DNA from: Erwinia persicina NBRC 102418
Lineage (GTDB): Bacteria > Pseudomonadota > Gammaproteobacteria > Enterobacterales > Enterobacteriaceae
Length of the DNA stretch: 64,000 bases
Direction: 5' to 3'
Assembly (NCBI RefSeq): GCF_001571305.1
Contig: NZ_BCTN01000001.1
Span: forward strand, 186,001 to 250,000
Shown here: positions 17,672 to 27,114 of the stretch, one piece after another
Layout of the letters: every line of letters begins with the position of its first letter
How positions within the stretch are numbered: position 1 is the first letter of the stretch
Notes under the pieces: model-generated
Seen by the model: the letters and a program-made list of their open reading frames with translations, nothing else
What the model was told of the DNA's origin: nothing
Databases searched by the model: none
Program-made: the position numbers and the translations under genes

Positions 17672-18109
17672 TCAGCACGTTCTGTCGCCCTCAGCCCAGC
17701 GCTTGATATCACTCACTTTTGGCGACCTGATGCCCGTACTCAAGATATTCTTGGTTGTGTACAGGCTGATCTTAGCTTTGTCACCATCATCACTTTCTAT
17801 CTGAATGAGCGTGTTGTTGATCAACAGTCCTTCTGAAAGCAGCTTTTGAGTGATCTCCCCTTCTTTACGCTCAGCGTCAAACTCGCTTAATACGATGACC
17901 GGGTTTCCTGAATATGACTCATATTCCAGACACTGCCTTGTCATGTGCCTTAAGGTTCGATAAGTATCGGAGGACCCTGTCTTGCTAATGAAACTGCCGT
18001 CTAAGGAGGATTTGCTGTTTTTCAAATCGCTGACGGTTATGGCGCATCCACTAAGTGACAGAGAAAATAATAGTGTAGCCAGGGCTAAATATTTCAATTT
18101 ATGCTCCAT
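17672..18109 (-). CDS. Small lipoprotein of unknown function
   Basis: A 145-residue predicted lipoprotein. Starting at the ATG at 18109 the protein opens with MEHKLKYLALATLLFSLSLS followed by GC, a lipobox (LSGC) for lipidation by Lgt and cleavage by LspA. An upstream in-frame ATG at 18133 would add eight residues before the signal peptide and is less likely. The mature part is hydrophilic and contains ISKTGSSDTYRTLRHMTRQC and a second cysteine near the C-terminus, with no motif I recognise. It lies 50 bp downstream of the sensor kinase on the same strand and could be transcribed with the two-component genes. Confidence 0.6.
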   Translation of the reverse strand: MEHKLKYLALATLLFSLSLSGCAITVSDLKNSKSSLDGSFISKTGSSDTYRTLRHMTRQCLEYESYSGNPVIVLSEFDAERKEGEITQKLLSEGLLINNTLIQIESDDGDKAKISLYTTKNILSTGIRSPKVSDIKRWAEGDRTC

Positions 18110-18159
18110 TATTCTGGTCAATGTCCTGAGCATGATTGGGACTAATATTGCGTAATCTT

Positions 18160-19551
18160 TCAGACGGAATGGTGATTGGGGATATCAACAATCACCATCA
18201 GCCCACCTTCTGCAGAGGTACTGAGTAAAACACTGCTGTGATGTTGCTGCGCAACCGCTTTGACTATGGCAAGCCCCAATCCACTCCCGCTTTGTATCTG
18301 ATTGGGATCACGAAAAAATCTGTCGAACACCCGCTCCCTCAGTTCAACCAGGATCCCGGGCCCCGCATCTGAGATACGCAATTGAATGGATTTTTCTAAC
18401 GATCGTACCTCTACTTCAACCCGCCCGCCCTCAGGGCTGTACTTCACAGCATTTTCAATTAAGTTGTCGATCAGCGACATCAGGCGTTCCCTGACACCTG
18501 TCATCCAGACTTCATCATGAGAATAGAATTCAAGCTCAACCCGGCTCTCTGCAGCCAGCGGTGCCAACTCAGCCATTCGCTCTTGTATCAGCGTCGTCAG
18601 CGCCACAGGCTCCATCACAGTGTCAATGCGCGCTTCACTGTGCATCAGCAGCAGCAACTGATTGACGAGGCGAGCAGCACGGCTGTTGCTACGAATAATC
18701 CCTGCAAGCAATTCCTGTTGCCTGACGTTGCTGACATCGGACTGCAAAGCCTCAACGTTGACTCGCATGGCAGCCAGGGGAGTACGCAACTCGTGAGCGG
18801 CATCGGCAATGAAAGTCCGTTCCCGTTCAGTGCTTTCTCGTACCCTGGCAAGGAAGATATTAATCGCGTCCACTATCTGGCGAAGCTCCTTGTGCTTTGG
18901 CACGGCTTTTAAGGGAGAAAGATCGTCGGGTGTTCGTAAGGAAACTTCATTTGCCACCTTGTTCCAGGGACGCATTGCAATACGGATTGACAGCCACGCG
19001 GGAAACAGAAGAAAAGGAATGCAGACCAGCAGCGGTAATATGTAGTATCCGCGCGAGTTCAAATATATGAAGAAGTTCCAACCGCCAGCAGGAGTGAGCA
19101 GTGTCACCTCTGTGCCTGCGTTCCCGGACTTCAGAGTACGGCTAGTCCAGGTGCGGCCGTTACTCTGCACACGCTGAATCATCCCATAAGCGGTGTTTGT
19201 CACTCCTGATGGAGCGCCAGCAGAGGAATAAATGATCTCTTTATTCTTCCGGACGATTAGGCTGATCGACATTTTGGGGTCTTCACCTCCGCCATAGCCT
19301 TCCCGTAATGCCTTGCTGAACGTTTCCAGCACAGCGGTGAGATCGTGCGGGCGATCCGCCATACGATCCACCAGTGTCAGAATGGTTTCATAGGTTTTGT
19401 TGCCTGATAGCATTGGAGGGCTGCGCAGGTTGTCCCATAAAATGTAGGTGAGAAAAACACACCACAGCAGCGTGAGTAAAAGCATCTGGGCGATCATCAT
19501 TCGCCGTACGAGCGTTGGAACTCGCAGATAGCGCCAAAAATTACGCATCAC
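18160..19551 (-). CDS. Sensor histidine kinase
   Basis: A 463-residue inner-membrane sensor kinase of a two-component system. It has a transmembrane helix at about 16-38, a periplasmic domain to about 168, a second helix at about 169-188, and a HAMP-like linker. The phosphoacceptor is H253 in FIADAAHELRTPLAAMR. The catalytic domain shows the N box LIDNLIENAVKYSPEGG, the G1 box DAGPGI and the G2 box GSGLGLAIVKAV. This is the QseC/PmrB class of architecture. The gene overlaps the response-regulator stop by 4 bp (ATGA), so the two are translationally coupled. The divergent MipA/OmpV gene is a likely target. The signal is unknown. Confidence 0.93.
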   Translation of the reverse strand: MMRNFWRYLRVPTLVRRMMIAQMLLLTLLWCVFLTYILWDNLRSPPMLSGNKTYETILTLVDRMADRPHDLTAVLETFSKALREGYGGGEDPKMSISLIVRKNKEIIYSSAGAPSGVTNTAYGMIQRVQSNGRTWTSRTLKSGNAGTEVTLLTPAGGWNFFIYLNSRGYYILPLLVCIPFLLFPAWLSIRIAMRPWNKVANEVSLRTPDDLSPLKAVPKHKELRQIVDAINIFLARVRESTERERTFIADAAHELRTPLAAMRVNVEALQSDVSNVRQQELLAGIIRSNSRAARLVNQLLLLMHSEARIDTVMEPVALTTLIQERMAELAPLAAESRVELEFYSHDEVWMTGVRERLMSLIDNLIENAVKYSPEGGRVEVEVRSLEKSIQLRISDAGPGILVELRERVFDRFFRDPNQIQSGSGLGLAIVKAVAQQHHSSVLLSTSAEGGLMVIVDIPNHHSV

Positions 19552-20225
19552 CCTGCCCCCTTCTGAAGGGATACGGTGTCAATGACAAACCCCACCCCTC
19601 TCACTGTTCGCACATAGCCGTCACCGATTTTGCGACGCAAATTTCCCATATGGACATCGAGCGCATTACTCATATTTTCTTTTGCACCGAAGATCCTTTC
19701 TTCCAGAAAACGACGGGTCAGAACACGGTCAGAACGCAACATTAACGTTTCAAGCAGAGCGTATTCACTTGCCGTTAAATCAACATGACCTTCGCGCACT
19801 GTCACGCGACGAGTCGGCACATGGAGAGACAGTCCTCGAATCTCTATGACCTCATTCTGAAAACCGTAACTGCGCCGCACAAGTGCTCTCACCCTGGCCA
19901 ATAACTCAGCGAGAACAAAAGGTTTGACGAGATAGTCATCTGCACCGGCATCCAGCCCGGTCAGGCGATCTTGCAGAGTGCCCCGGGCAGTCAGGATGAT
20001 GACGGGGATCCCCTTGAGCTGCTGACGCAGACGCGCCATCAGGCTCATGCCATCACCATCGGGCAGGCCGAGGTCGAGCAATACAAGTTCTGGCACGCAC
20101 AGATCGAGTTGATGCAGAGCATCCACTTTACGGCGAACCCATATGACATCTAATCCCTGGTCTGTAAGGGCAATACGTACGCCATTACCCAGATCGATGT
20201 CGTCTTCGATGAGGAGAATTTTCAC
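19548..20225 (-). CDS. OmpR/PhoB-family response regulator
   Basis: A 225-residue response regulator with an N-terminal receiver domain and a C-terminal winged helix. In the receiver, acidic residues in LLIEDDID and the phosphorylated D51 in LVLLDLGLPDGDG are present, with T in ILTARG and K in DDYLVKPF. The DNA-binding domain includes LTASEYALLETLM and VHMGNLRRKIGDGYVRTVRG. It resembles QseB/PmrA-type regulators. It is the first gene of the unit and overlaps the kinase start. The 205 bp between it and the divergent MipA/OmpV gene is the obvious place for its binding sites. Confidence 0.94.
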   Translation of the reverse strand: MKILLIEDDIDLGNGVRIALTDQGLDVIWVRRKVDALHQLDLCVPELVLLDLGLPDGDGMSLMARLRQQLKGIPVIILTARGTLQDRLTGLDAGADDYLVKPFVLAELLARVRALVRRSYGFQNEVIEIRGLSLHVPTRRVTVREGHVDLTASEYALLETLMLRSDRVLTRRFLEERIFGAKENMSNALDVHMGNLRRKIGDGYVRTVRGVGFVIDTVSLQKGAG

Positions 20226-20430
20226 AATAGTTACTTTATCAACAGTGAATGAAGAACGTCTGAAGAAATAAACGGTGTCAGTAAATCTATCAGCTTTGCA
20301 GAACGGGTACGTACTTCAGTGTTTCTTCATTTTTGGCTCATGAGAACTTCAGGGTCAGCATTCAGACTGAGCGTTCTGGCGTTTAAAACCGCTTGTATCG
20401 TAGTCAGTTGAACCCACAAGGACTTCCTTA

Positions 20431-21267
20431 ATGAAAAACATCGAACTGAGTCATAAGTTCCCTTATTCACTCTCGCGGCATACCCTGAAAAAATTATTGT
20501 CAGGTCTTGTCGTCGCGTTACTGGCAACCCCAACACTTGCGGCAAAACCACAAGAGGGTAACGCCTTAACGTTGGGAGGAGGCGTGGATGTTGCGCCACG
20601 TTATTCTGGTTCGGATGAAAGCCGGGTCACGACGGCCCTGGTGATTGATTACGCTATGGAAAATGGTTTTTTTGTCAGCTCCACGCGGGGTATCGGTTAC
20701 GGTAACAACATCGGCAAGTTTGATTACAGCGCTGCGCTGAGTTATCGCGCAGGCAGAAAGGATCGTGACGTGGACAGCGACTCGCTCAGCTACGGTAGCG
20801 ACGACTTGCGAGGTATGGGTGACGTTAAGGGCTCAGCTATCGGTTTGCCTGGCCTGGGATACGAGGTGACCGACTGGCTTAATGTGCAATTGCAGGCTGA
20901 GGTGCCGGTTTCTCAGCGAAGCAATGGTGAGGCACTGCATTTCAGCATTATCAGCCCGCTCTATACGTCATCGAAAAACGCTGTGACGCTGGCGCTGACC
21001 AGTAGCTGGGGGACCAGCAAGTACATGCAGACCTACTACGGGGTAAGTGCATCACAGTCGGCCGCATCGGGGTTTACCCGCTATGATGCCAGGTCTGGAA
21101 TTTATGCTTATTCACTGAATATGGACTGGACGCACAAGCTTAATCAAGACTGGAGCGTCATTGCCGCAGCAGGTTTTACGCAGTTGGCTGGTGATGCGCG
21201 AAATAGTCCCATTGTTCAACGAAAAACGTCGCCCACTGGCAGCCTGAAGGTGACATATAGCTTCTGA
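20431..21267 (+). CDS. MipA/OmpV family outer-membrane protein
   Basis: A 278-residue predicted outer-membrane beta-barrel. The signal peptide runs to about residue 37, ending TPTLAA. LTLGGGVDVAPRYSGSDESR is the characteristic MipA/OmpV opening, with alternating hydrophobic strands after it and a final aromatic residue in LKVTYSF, as needed for BAM assembly. MipA can scaffold murein enzymes and OmpV-type proteins are adhesins or stress porins; the specific role here is unknown. It is divergent from a two-component system, a common pairing in which the system controls the barrel. AAGGA precedes the start codon at a good distance. Confidence 0.9.
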   Translation: MKNIELSHKFPYSLSRHTLKKLLSGLVVALLATPTLAAKPQEGNALTLGGGVDVAPRYSGSDESRVTTALVIDYAMENGFFVSSTRGIGYGNNIGKFDYSAALSYRAGRKDRDVDSDSLSYGSDDLRGMGDVKGSAIGLPGLGYEVTDWLNVQLQAEVPVSQRSNGEALHFSIISPLYTSSKNAVTLALTSSWGTSKYMQTYYGVSASQSAASGFTRYDARSGIYAYSLNMDWTHKLNQDWSVIAAAGFTQLAGDARNSPIVQRKTSPTGSLKVTYSF

Positions 21268-21913
21268 TCGTGGTTCGGCGCGTGCTTCTGGTTAGCTTGT
21301 GGCTATGCACTGTCAATATATACAAATCTGCCCCGCCCCAGTTCAGATGATGGGGCACTACTCAACTCAGCGTCAGCCCCTATTTTCATCCGGCATACCT
21401 TTTAATCCCGGAAGGCCGGTAAAGGCTGCCTGCTCCTGCCAATGATTCTGAGTAAAGTAAAGCACAAGGAAAATCTTAACAGAGGCTTATCCAAGTGGCC
21501 TTGTAACCGACATCGGTCTGCTGAATTACGCGCTTCCCGGTTCGGCGATCGCCTGCCCTGTCATTGACGACTCAGGTAGCGTGCTGACCTCCTCCAGTTC
21601 TCTGATTCGGGCAGGCCGATAGCAAAGAAACGGGTGACAGCGAAAAATGGGGAACGGATAACGACGAATCATGTTTCACCGGCATGTCGAAGGCTCAACT
21701 CCCGTGTTAAAAACAGATGTGGTTAATTACTAACATCATCAAATTAAGTTTGATTTTTATTTTTTTCACCGTTATAACGCTATCGTATCCGGTAGCCTTT
21801 TTTAACTTTCATTGCTTTCTGTAGAGCGTAAAATTGTGCATACTGGCCTTTTAATATCAGCCCGTGCTGATATATCGATTCCTATTATCCTTTATATCTG
21901 GTAAAGACAATAA
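21268..21913. other. Gap with a possible gene remnant
   Basis: No intact gene is supported in this 646-bp interval. On the plus strand 21480-21621 is open and reads TEAYPSGLVTDIGLLNYALP and onward to a stop, with coding-like composition but no start or recognised family, so it may be the 3' end of a decayed gene. From about 21720 the DNA becomes AT-rich and probably promotes the next gene. Confidence 0.35.
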
Positions 21914-22459
21914 ATGAAAAAAAACCTCGGATTGTGGTTCGCTGTCATATTGGTCACTTCATCTTTTATTGCGAATGCAGAAACCTTTGAACGCTTAGAT
22001 CTCAATAAAGACAGAACCAGCCTTCAGTATGCCAGTCAGATCAAGTCGGTCGCTAAAGTTATTGAGGGTTATAAGTGGCTTGGTCAAACACCTGAAATGA
22101 ATGGCGGGGTGGTTTTTGAAGCTTACGACAATCCTGACTTCGGTAAAAACGATCAGATTTCCGGTAGTTCCATCATGGTCAAAGCTATTTTTTACACTTA
22201 TCAATCTGTCAGTAAAGAAGCGATTATGGTTGCACGTCAAAGTGAAATTGCTGGGTTTGTCGAACTTTATGGTTACGACTCTCCCGAACTCCAGTTACAC
22301 ATCAGAGTGCTCAACGATAATACGTTTCAGGCTTTTTCAAGCGTAGATGACTATAAGGAAAAAGATAAATTATTTAATTATAAAAAAGTCAAAGAGTTTA
22401 ATAAAAGCCCTTACGGCGAAAGATTAAAATCGGCCAGCGATAGCGGCGTGATTTTTTAA
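21914..22459 (+). CDS. Secreted protein of unknown function
   Basis: A 181-residue protein with a clear Sec signal peptide, MKKNLGLWFAVILVTSSFIA followed by NAE, and a probable cleavage after ANA. The mature part is charged and soluble and includes GGVVFEAYDNPDFGKNDQIS and MVARQSEIAGFVELYGYDS. It has no cysteine and no motif I recognise. AT-rich DNA precedes it and its composition is less GC-rich than the core genes, consistent with accessory origin. It stands alone; the next small gene starts 275 bp later and may not be related. A periplasmic or exported role is all that can be inferred. Confidence 0.65.
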   Translation: MKKNLGLWFAVILVTSSFIANAETFERLDLNKDRTSLQYASQIKSVAKVIEGYKWLGQTPEMNGGVVFEAYDNPDFGKNDQISGSSIMVKAIFYTYQSVSKEAIMVARQSEIAGFVELYGYDSPELQLHIRVLNDNTFQAFSSVDDYKEKDKLFNYKKVKEFNKSPYGERLKSASDSGVIF

Positions 22460-22734
22460 CAGACATTTCCCCCATCGGATATCACGAAAGTCTGCCTGTA
22501 AGGGCCGTCTTATTTATGCCTCTGTTGTCTTCCCCCCCGTTAAGCCACGGCGATGACTGTCTTCCGCTTGCTGCCTGTTTATGGATTAACGGAAATGCTA
22601 AACTCGGTGCCGGGGTTGATACCCGGCAACAATACGGATGCCCGCGGGCATCGTTGACTTCAGATACAGACACCGTCTGGATATGGCAGGGCACTATCGT
22701 GAATGAGACAGACTTTACCTTATGCAGTCTTCCT

Positions 22735-23025
22735 ATGCTTTACTCGCGCAATAAAAACAGGACGTACCACGAACGAATAACCCGCTCGCTGACCGCGCTG
22801 CTGACGTTCATGAAAGCTAACGAGCTGTTCGCGAAAGATCCTTTCAATGAAGACGGAAGTTTAAATAAAGCGTTTGAGTTAAAACAATCTGAAGTCACCC
22901 CGGAGGGCGTGGAAATGTTCAGGAAGGTCGTCCCGGGCTGGTTTACTTATTTAGACAAAGGGGGAACCGTTGATAACCTGTCCCGCTTGGAAAAAGGCCT
23001 GGAGAAAATCAGAAATCCCGCCTGA
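22735..23025 (+). CDS. Small soluble protein of unknown function
   Basis: A 96-residue protein without signal peptide or membrane segment. The reading frame is open further upstream to 22516, but that part has no protein-like pattern, so the ATG at 22735 is the more likely start although no strong ribosome site precedes it. The core reads RITRSLTALLTFMKANELFA, then a DPFNEDGSLNKAFELKQSEV segment and a helical WFTYLDKGGTVDNLSRLEKG. The mix of acidic helices resembles small immunity-like proteins in size and shape only. Function unknown. Confidence 0.5.
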   Translation: MLYSRNKNRTYHERITRSLTALLTFMKANELFAKDPFNEDGSLNKAFELKQSEVTPEGVEMFRKVVPGWFTYLDKGGTVDNLSRLEKGLEKIRNPA

Positions 23026-23396
23026 AATAGCCCGGTGGCAGATGCCGAAACGGTTTTAACACCAGCATGCTGCTGACACCAGGCGCGGCTACTTTTTTCA
23101 GGGACGCGTCACAAACGTCGTCCCTCCTTTTATCCCCCCCTCAGCCTTTCGTCCCACCTGCCCCGCATGCGCCCCGTCACAAAACCGGTAATCCATGTTT
23201 TCGTCTGTAACGAACCGGGTGAACAGCTTCCCCCCTGTTAATGGCCTGTTACAGCTTGTCTGGCATGATGGTTAAAACCCATTGATGCGCCAGACGCATG
23301 AATCGATGAGTTTATTGCGCTTATTTACGCTATTTTTCTGATCCAGTCTGCAGCAACAGGCGCGGTAAAAGCGTCAACGACAAACTGGAGATAACC
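23026..23396. other. Gap with a hairpin
   Basis: No gene is supported. AGGGACG (23100-23106) and CGTCCCT (23119-23125) form a stem followed by CCTTTT, a possible terminator for the small gene upstream. The last 100 bp carries the promoter of the symporter gene. Confidence 0.4.
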
Positions 23397-24692
23397 ATGC
23401 ATTCCTCTCACGCCCCCATGACCACCGGGGCAAGAATTAGCGCCATCTTGCGCGTGACCTCTGGCAATTTTCTTGAGCAGTTCGATTTTTTCCTGTTCGG
23501 ATTTTATGCCACCTACATTGCCCATACCTTCTTTCCGGCCAGCAGTGAGTTTGCCTCATTAATGATGACCTTCGCGGTCTTTGGGGCAGGCTTTCTGATG
23601 CGTCCGATTGGCGCCATCGTGCTGGGGGCCTACATCGATAAAGTCGGCAGGCGTAAAGGGCTGATTGTGACCCTGTCGATTATGGCCGCAGGCACCTTCC
23701 TGATTGTGCTCATCCCTTCCTATCAGGCGATTGGGCTCTGGGCACCGCTGCTGGTGCTGGCGGGCCGCCTGCTGCAGGGCTTCTCGGCGGGCGCAGAGCT
23801 GGGGGGCGTCTCCGTCTACCTGGCGGAAATTGCCACGCCGGGCCGCAAGGGCTTTTACACCAGCTGGCAATCCGGCAGTCAGCAGGTGGCGATTATGGTC
23901 GCCGCGGCCATGGGCTTTGGCCTCAATATGCTGATGGAAGAGAGTGCCATTCGCGATTGGGGCTGGCGTCTGCCTTTCCTGTTTGGCTGCCTGATTGTGC
24001 CCTTTATCTTTATCCTGCGCCGTAAGCTGGAAGAGACCGAAGAGTTCACCCGCCGCCGCAACCCTCTGGCAATGCGCGAGGTGTTTACCACCCTGTTAGC
24101 GAACTGGCAGGTGGTAATAGCCGGTATGCTGATGGTCGCCATGACCACCACCGCGTTCTATCTGATCACCGTTTATGCCCCCACCTTCGGTAAGAAGGTC
24201 CTGATGCTCAGCGCCCCGGACAGCCTGCTGGTCACGCTGCTGGTGGCAGTATCGAACTTCCTCTGGCTGCCGGTCGGGGGCGCTCTGTCAGACCGCTTTG
24301 GCCGCAAACCGGTGCTGGTGACCATGGCGCTGCTGGCCCTGGTTACCGCCTATCCGGCGCTTCATCTGCTTGCTCAGGCCCCCGGTTTTTCGATGATGCT
24401 GGCGGTGCTGCTCTGGCTCTCCTTCCTTTATGGCCTGTATAACGGTGCCATGATCCCGGCGCTGACGGAAATTATGCCGGTGGAAGTGCGGGTGGCCGGT
24501 TTCTCACTGGCTTACAGTCTGGCCACCGCCGTGTTTGGCGGATTTACCCCGGTCATCTCCACCGCGCTGATTGAGTACACCGGCGATAAGGCCTCACCGG
24601 GCTACTGGATGAGCTTTGCCGCCGTCTGTGCCTTACTGGCAACGCTTTATCTGTACCGCCGCATCGGGTTATCACTGCAAACCGCAGGTTAA
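23397..24692 (+). CDS. Citrate-proton symporter-like MFS transporter (CitA/TcuC type)
   Basis: A 431-residue inner-membrane symporter of the metabolite:H+ family. [20 protein letters not shown] in helix 1, [20 protein letters not shown], the loop [15 protein letters not shown] and [20 protein letters not shown] are close to CitA of Salmonella and Klebsiella, which takes up citrate with protons, and to the tricarballylate carrier TcuC. A GGAG site precedes the ATG by 7 nt. The next gene, a ModA-like binding protein, follows after 15 bp, and a LysR regulator is convergent. Citrate, tricarballylate or aconitate are the plausible substrates; no TcuAB-type dehydrogenase is in the window. Confidence 0.88.
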   Translation: MHSSHAPMTTGARISAILRVTSGNFLEQFDFFLFGFYATYIAHTFFPASSEFASLMMTFAVFGAGFLMRPIGAIVLGAYIDKVGRRKGLIVTLSIMAAGTFLIVLIPSYQAIGLWAPLLVLAGRLLQGFSAGAELGGVSVYLAEIATPGRKGFYTSWQSGSQQVAIMVAAAMGFGLNMLMEESAIRDWGWRLPFLFGCLIVPFIFILRRKLEETEEFTRRRNPLAMREVFTTLLANWQVVIAGMLMVAMTTTAFYLITVYAPTFGKKVLMLSAPDSLLVTLLVAVSNFLWLPVGGALSDRFGRKPVLVTMALLALVTAYPALHLLAQAPGFSMMLAVLLWLSFLYGLYNGAMIPALTEIMPVEVRVAGFSLAYSLATAVFGGFTPVISTALIEYTGDKASPGYWMSFAAVCALLATLYLYRRIGLSLQTAG

Positions 24693-24707
24693 AACAGGGA
24701 CGCTATC

Positions 24708-25514
24708 ATGCAAAAATTTTATTATTTACTCCCGGCGACGCTGTTGCTGTTTTCCGTCAGCCCGCGCGTACCGGCCGAAGAAGTGACCGTGATGATTTCA
24801 GGGGGTTTTAAAGCGGCACTGGAAAAACTGGCCCCGCAGTATGAAGCCAGCAGCGGCGACACGATCAGGCTGGTTCCCGGCCCCTCAATGGGGAACAGCC
24901 CACAGGCGATCCCGTCGCGGCTGGCGCGGGGGGAAAAGGCCGACGTGGTGATCATGGTCGGTGACGCGCTGACTCATCTGGCACAGGATAACCGGCTGCA
25001 ACCCGGTTCCCGCGTAGAGCTGGCTGACTCACCGGTCGGCATGGTCGTCAGACAGGGGGACCCTGAACCTGATATCAACAACGCGGCGGCACTGCGTCAT
25101 ACCCTGTTGCAGGCCAGGTCGGTGGCGTATTCTGACAGCGCCAGCGGCCGCTATGTCAGCGGCCAGCTGTTTAAAAAACTGGGTATTGAAGACGAAATGA
25201 AGCACAAAGCGCAGATGATTGAGCGCATTCCGGTGGCGTCCGAAGTGGCCAGAGGGAAATATACGCTCGGTTTTCAGCAGGTCAGTGAGCTGCTCCCTGT
25301 TGCGGGCGTCACCTTTATTGGCAAGCTGCCGGCCGATCTGCAGTACGTGACCCGCTTTGCCGGTGCGGTCACCGCGAAAGCAGATCACCCGCGGGAAGGA
25401 AAAGCGCTACTGGCTTTTTTATCTTCTGCTTCGGCACAAAACGTTATACAGGCCACCGGCATGGTCACGGTCAGCGCTGAACAGCCTGTTAAGCCGCGTG
25501 ATACTGTTCGGTGA
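24708..25514 (+). CDS. ModA-like periplasmic substrate-binding protein
   Basis: A 268-residue periplasmic binding protein of the ModA/PBP-like class, which normally binds small oxyanions. A signal peptide ends near SPRVPAEE. VTVMISGGFKAALEKLAPQY, the GPSMGNSPQAIPSRLARGEK segment and VVIMVGDALTHLA are family features. There is no ABC permease or ATPase nearby, so it cannot be a normal molybdate importer. It lies 15 bp downstream of the citrate-type symporter and may act as a ligand sensor or accessory to that carrier (inference). Its 3' end overlaps the convergent LysR gene by 26 bp. Confidence 0.75.
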   Translation: MQKFYYLLPATLLLFSVSPRVPAEEVTVMISGGFKAALEKLAPQYEASSGDTIRLVPGPSMGNSPQAIPSRLARGEKADVVIMVGDALTHLAQDNRLQPGSRVELADSPVGMVVRQGDPEPDINNAAALRHTLLQARSVAYSDSASGRYVSGQLFKKLGIEDEMKHKAQMIERIPVASEVARGKYTLGFQQVSELLPVAGVTFIGKLPADLQYVTRFAGAVTAKADHPREGKALLAFLSSASAQNVIQATGMVTVSAEQPVKPRDTVR

Positions 25515-26388
25515 TCAACTTTTCCAGTTCGGCAGCAAGGTAAGACTGCATCCGTCCGCTGCGTCTGATCAGCCCCACCGTCCGCCTGACCACCGGGTCA
25601 GTCAGCGGTACGGATGTCAGGAGCGAATATTCTGACGAGGGCATCGACATCGCCGGGACGGCAGCAATACCGACCCCCGCTTCAACCATGCCCAGCATGG
25701 TGGTGACGTGGCGGGTTTCGCAGATACTGGGACGCTCAGGGATGATGTGTTCCAGCATCTGATCGAGCAGGTTACGGTTGCCGGAGGACTTATCCAGCCC
25801 CACATAATCCTGCTGATAGAATTCCCGCCACGTCAGGCTTTTTCTGCTGGCGATGGGACCATCGCGCCGGCAGGCCGCCACGTAGACATCCCCCACCAGC
25901 GGCAGAAAGTCGATATTGGGTTGCAGACTGCGCGCAAAACAGAGGCCGAAGTCCGCCTCTCCGCTGGCAACGGCTTCGATAACATTCCCTGCGCTGCTGT
26001 CAATAATCCTGACGCGTACCTGCGGGTAGCGCGCCTGAAAACGGCGGATCACATCGGGCATAAAATAGTACGCCGCCGAGGGCACCGTGGCGACGGTAAC
26101 CAGCCCGACGCGTTCCTGACTGACCTTAGTGATATCCCCTAATAGCGACTCCACATTGAACAGCAGCTGATCGGAACGCGCCGCGAAGGTCTGGCCGTAG
26201 AGCGTCAGCGTCACGCGCCGGGTGGTTCTGTCGAACAGCCGGATGCCCAGCGCAGACTCCAGCTTCTCAATCCTGCGGCTCAGTGCCGACTGAGACAGGC
26301 AGATGGACTCAGCTGCAAGGCGAAAATTACCGTATTCAACCAGTGCGCGGAAGGCGTAGAGATCGTTGAGATCAAAATTGACGGGCAT
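25489..26388 (-). CDS. LysR-type regulator beside the citrate-type symporter
   Basis: A 299-residue LysR regulator. The helix-turn-helix is in NFRLAAESICLSQSALSRRI followed by EKLESALGIRLFDRTTRRV. The ligand domain begins VGLVTVATVPSAAYYFMPDV and contains the SGEADFGLCF motif. It is convergent with the ModA-like gene, overlapping its 3' end by 26 bp, so transcription of one could affect the other. The location next to the symporter suggests it controls tricarboxylate uptake, but no operator was identified. Confidence 0.88.
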   Translation of the reverse strand: MPVNFDLNDLYAFRALVEYGNFRLAAESICLSQSALSRRIEKLESALGIRLFDRTTRRVTLTLYGQTFAARSDQLLFNVESLLGDITKVSQERVGLVTVATVPSAAYYFMPDVIRRFQARYPQVRVRIIDSSAGNVIEAVASGEADFGLCFARSLQPNIDFLPLVGDVYVAACRRDGPIASRKSLTWREFYQQDYVGLDKSSGNRNLLDQMLEHIIPERPSICETRHVTTMLGMVEAGVGIAAVPAMSMPSSEYSLLTSVPLTDPVVRRTVGLIRRSGRMQSYLAAELEKLITEQYHAA

Positions 26389-26579
26389 AGCGACAGATAA
26401 TCCTTTCAGCGTCGGCAGAGGGTAAACAAAAAGACACGCTGCCTGAGCTTACCGATTAGCCCGCGACGGGTAAAGGCCATCCCGGCAGACGGCGCGAAAT
26501 GGCCTGCACCTGCAGCTCCCTGTCCTGTCCTGATCGCCACGGCCTGTTTAAGGAAAAATCCCGCGACGGAGACCGCGCC

Positions 26580-27047
26580 TTACAGCGGCATTCTGTACTG
26601 GATCACGCCGGGTTTCTCTGCCACCCGGTCGTACAGCCGCTGGGCCGTGGCGTTCTTTTCCTGGGTGTGCCAGTAAAGCCTGTCGCACTGCCGCGCACGG
26701 GCCTGTTGCTGAACATATTCAATCAGCTGTTTTCCCGTCTCTCTGCCGCGACAGTGGGGCGCAACAAACAGGTCTTCAAGATAGCAGTACTCGCTGACCG
26801 CCCAGGTGGAGGGATGAAACAGGTAGTGAGCAAACCCGATAACGGTTTCCCCCTCCCGGGCAACGGCACAAAAAATGGCGCTGTCGGCGTCAAAAAAACG
26901 CTGCCAGGCAGCCGCCGTGGCGTCTTCAGATAACTGAACTTCGTAGAAAGCCTGATAACTCAGCCAGTACGGCAGCCACTGTGCGTAATCCTTCTGTTGA
27001 ACAGGCATAACGTTCATCGCTGCACTTTCTCTATTTTTATCAATCAT
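26580..27047 (-). CDS. GNAT family N-acetyltransferase
   Basis: A 155-residue acetyltransferase of the GNAT superfamily. Motif A is visible as EDLFVAPHCRGRETGKQLIE, with the Q/RxxGxG/A acetyl-CoA pyrophosphate loop in modified form, and WHTQEKNATAQRLYDRVAEK is the conserved motif B region. GFAHYLFHPSTWAVSEYCYL forms the central strands. I kept the start at 27047 because GAGGGG stands 7 nt before it. It is divergent from a MocR-type regulator across 67 bp, the typical layout of a regulator and its target. Substrate unknown. Confidence 0.85.
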   Translation of the reverse strand: MIDKNRESAAMNVMPVQQKDYAQWLPYWLSYQAFYEVQLSEDATAAAWQRFFDADSAIFCAVAREGETVIGFAHYLFHPSTWAVSEYCYLEDLFVAPHCRGRETGKQLIEYVQQQARARQCDRLYWHTQEKNATAQRLYDRVAEKPGVIQYRMPL

Positions 27048-27095
27048 TTAATTACCCCTCATCGTTAAGAAGATGCAAGAGTAACGCGCCCAGTG

Positions 27096-27111
27096 GTATC
27101 CTGTAAGATAC
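27096..27111. promoter_or_regulatory. Inverted repeat in the GNAT/MocR divergent promoter
   Basis: GTATC-CTGTAA-GATAC lies between the divergent GNAT and MocR genes, just 3 bp before the proposed MocR start. MocR/PdxR-type regulators often bind such short repeats in the shared promoter. Short arms make chance possible. Confidence 0.4.
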
Positions 27112-27114
27112 ACT

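Noticed and set aside
12682..17700. Repeated tRNA-Asn 3' end marking an attR site
   Set aside because: I looked for GGTTCGAGTCCAGTC or the CAGAGGAGCCA end downstream and found no convincing second copy.
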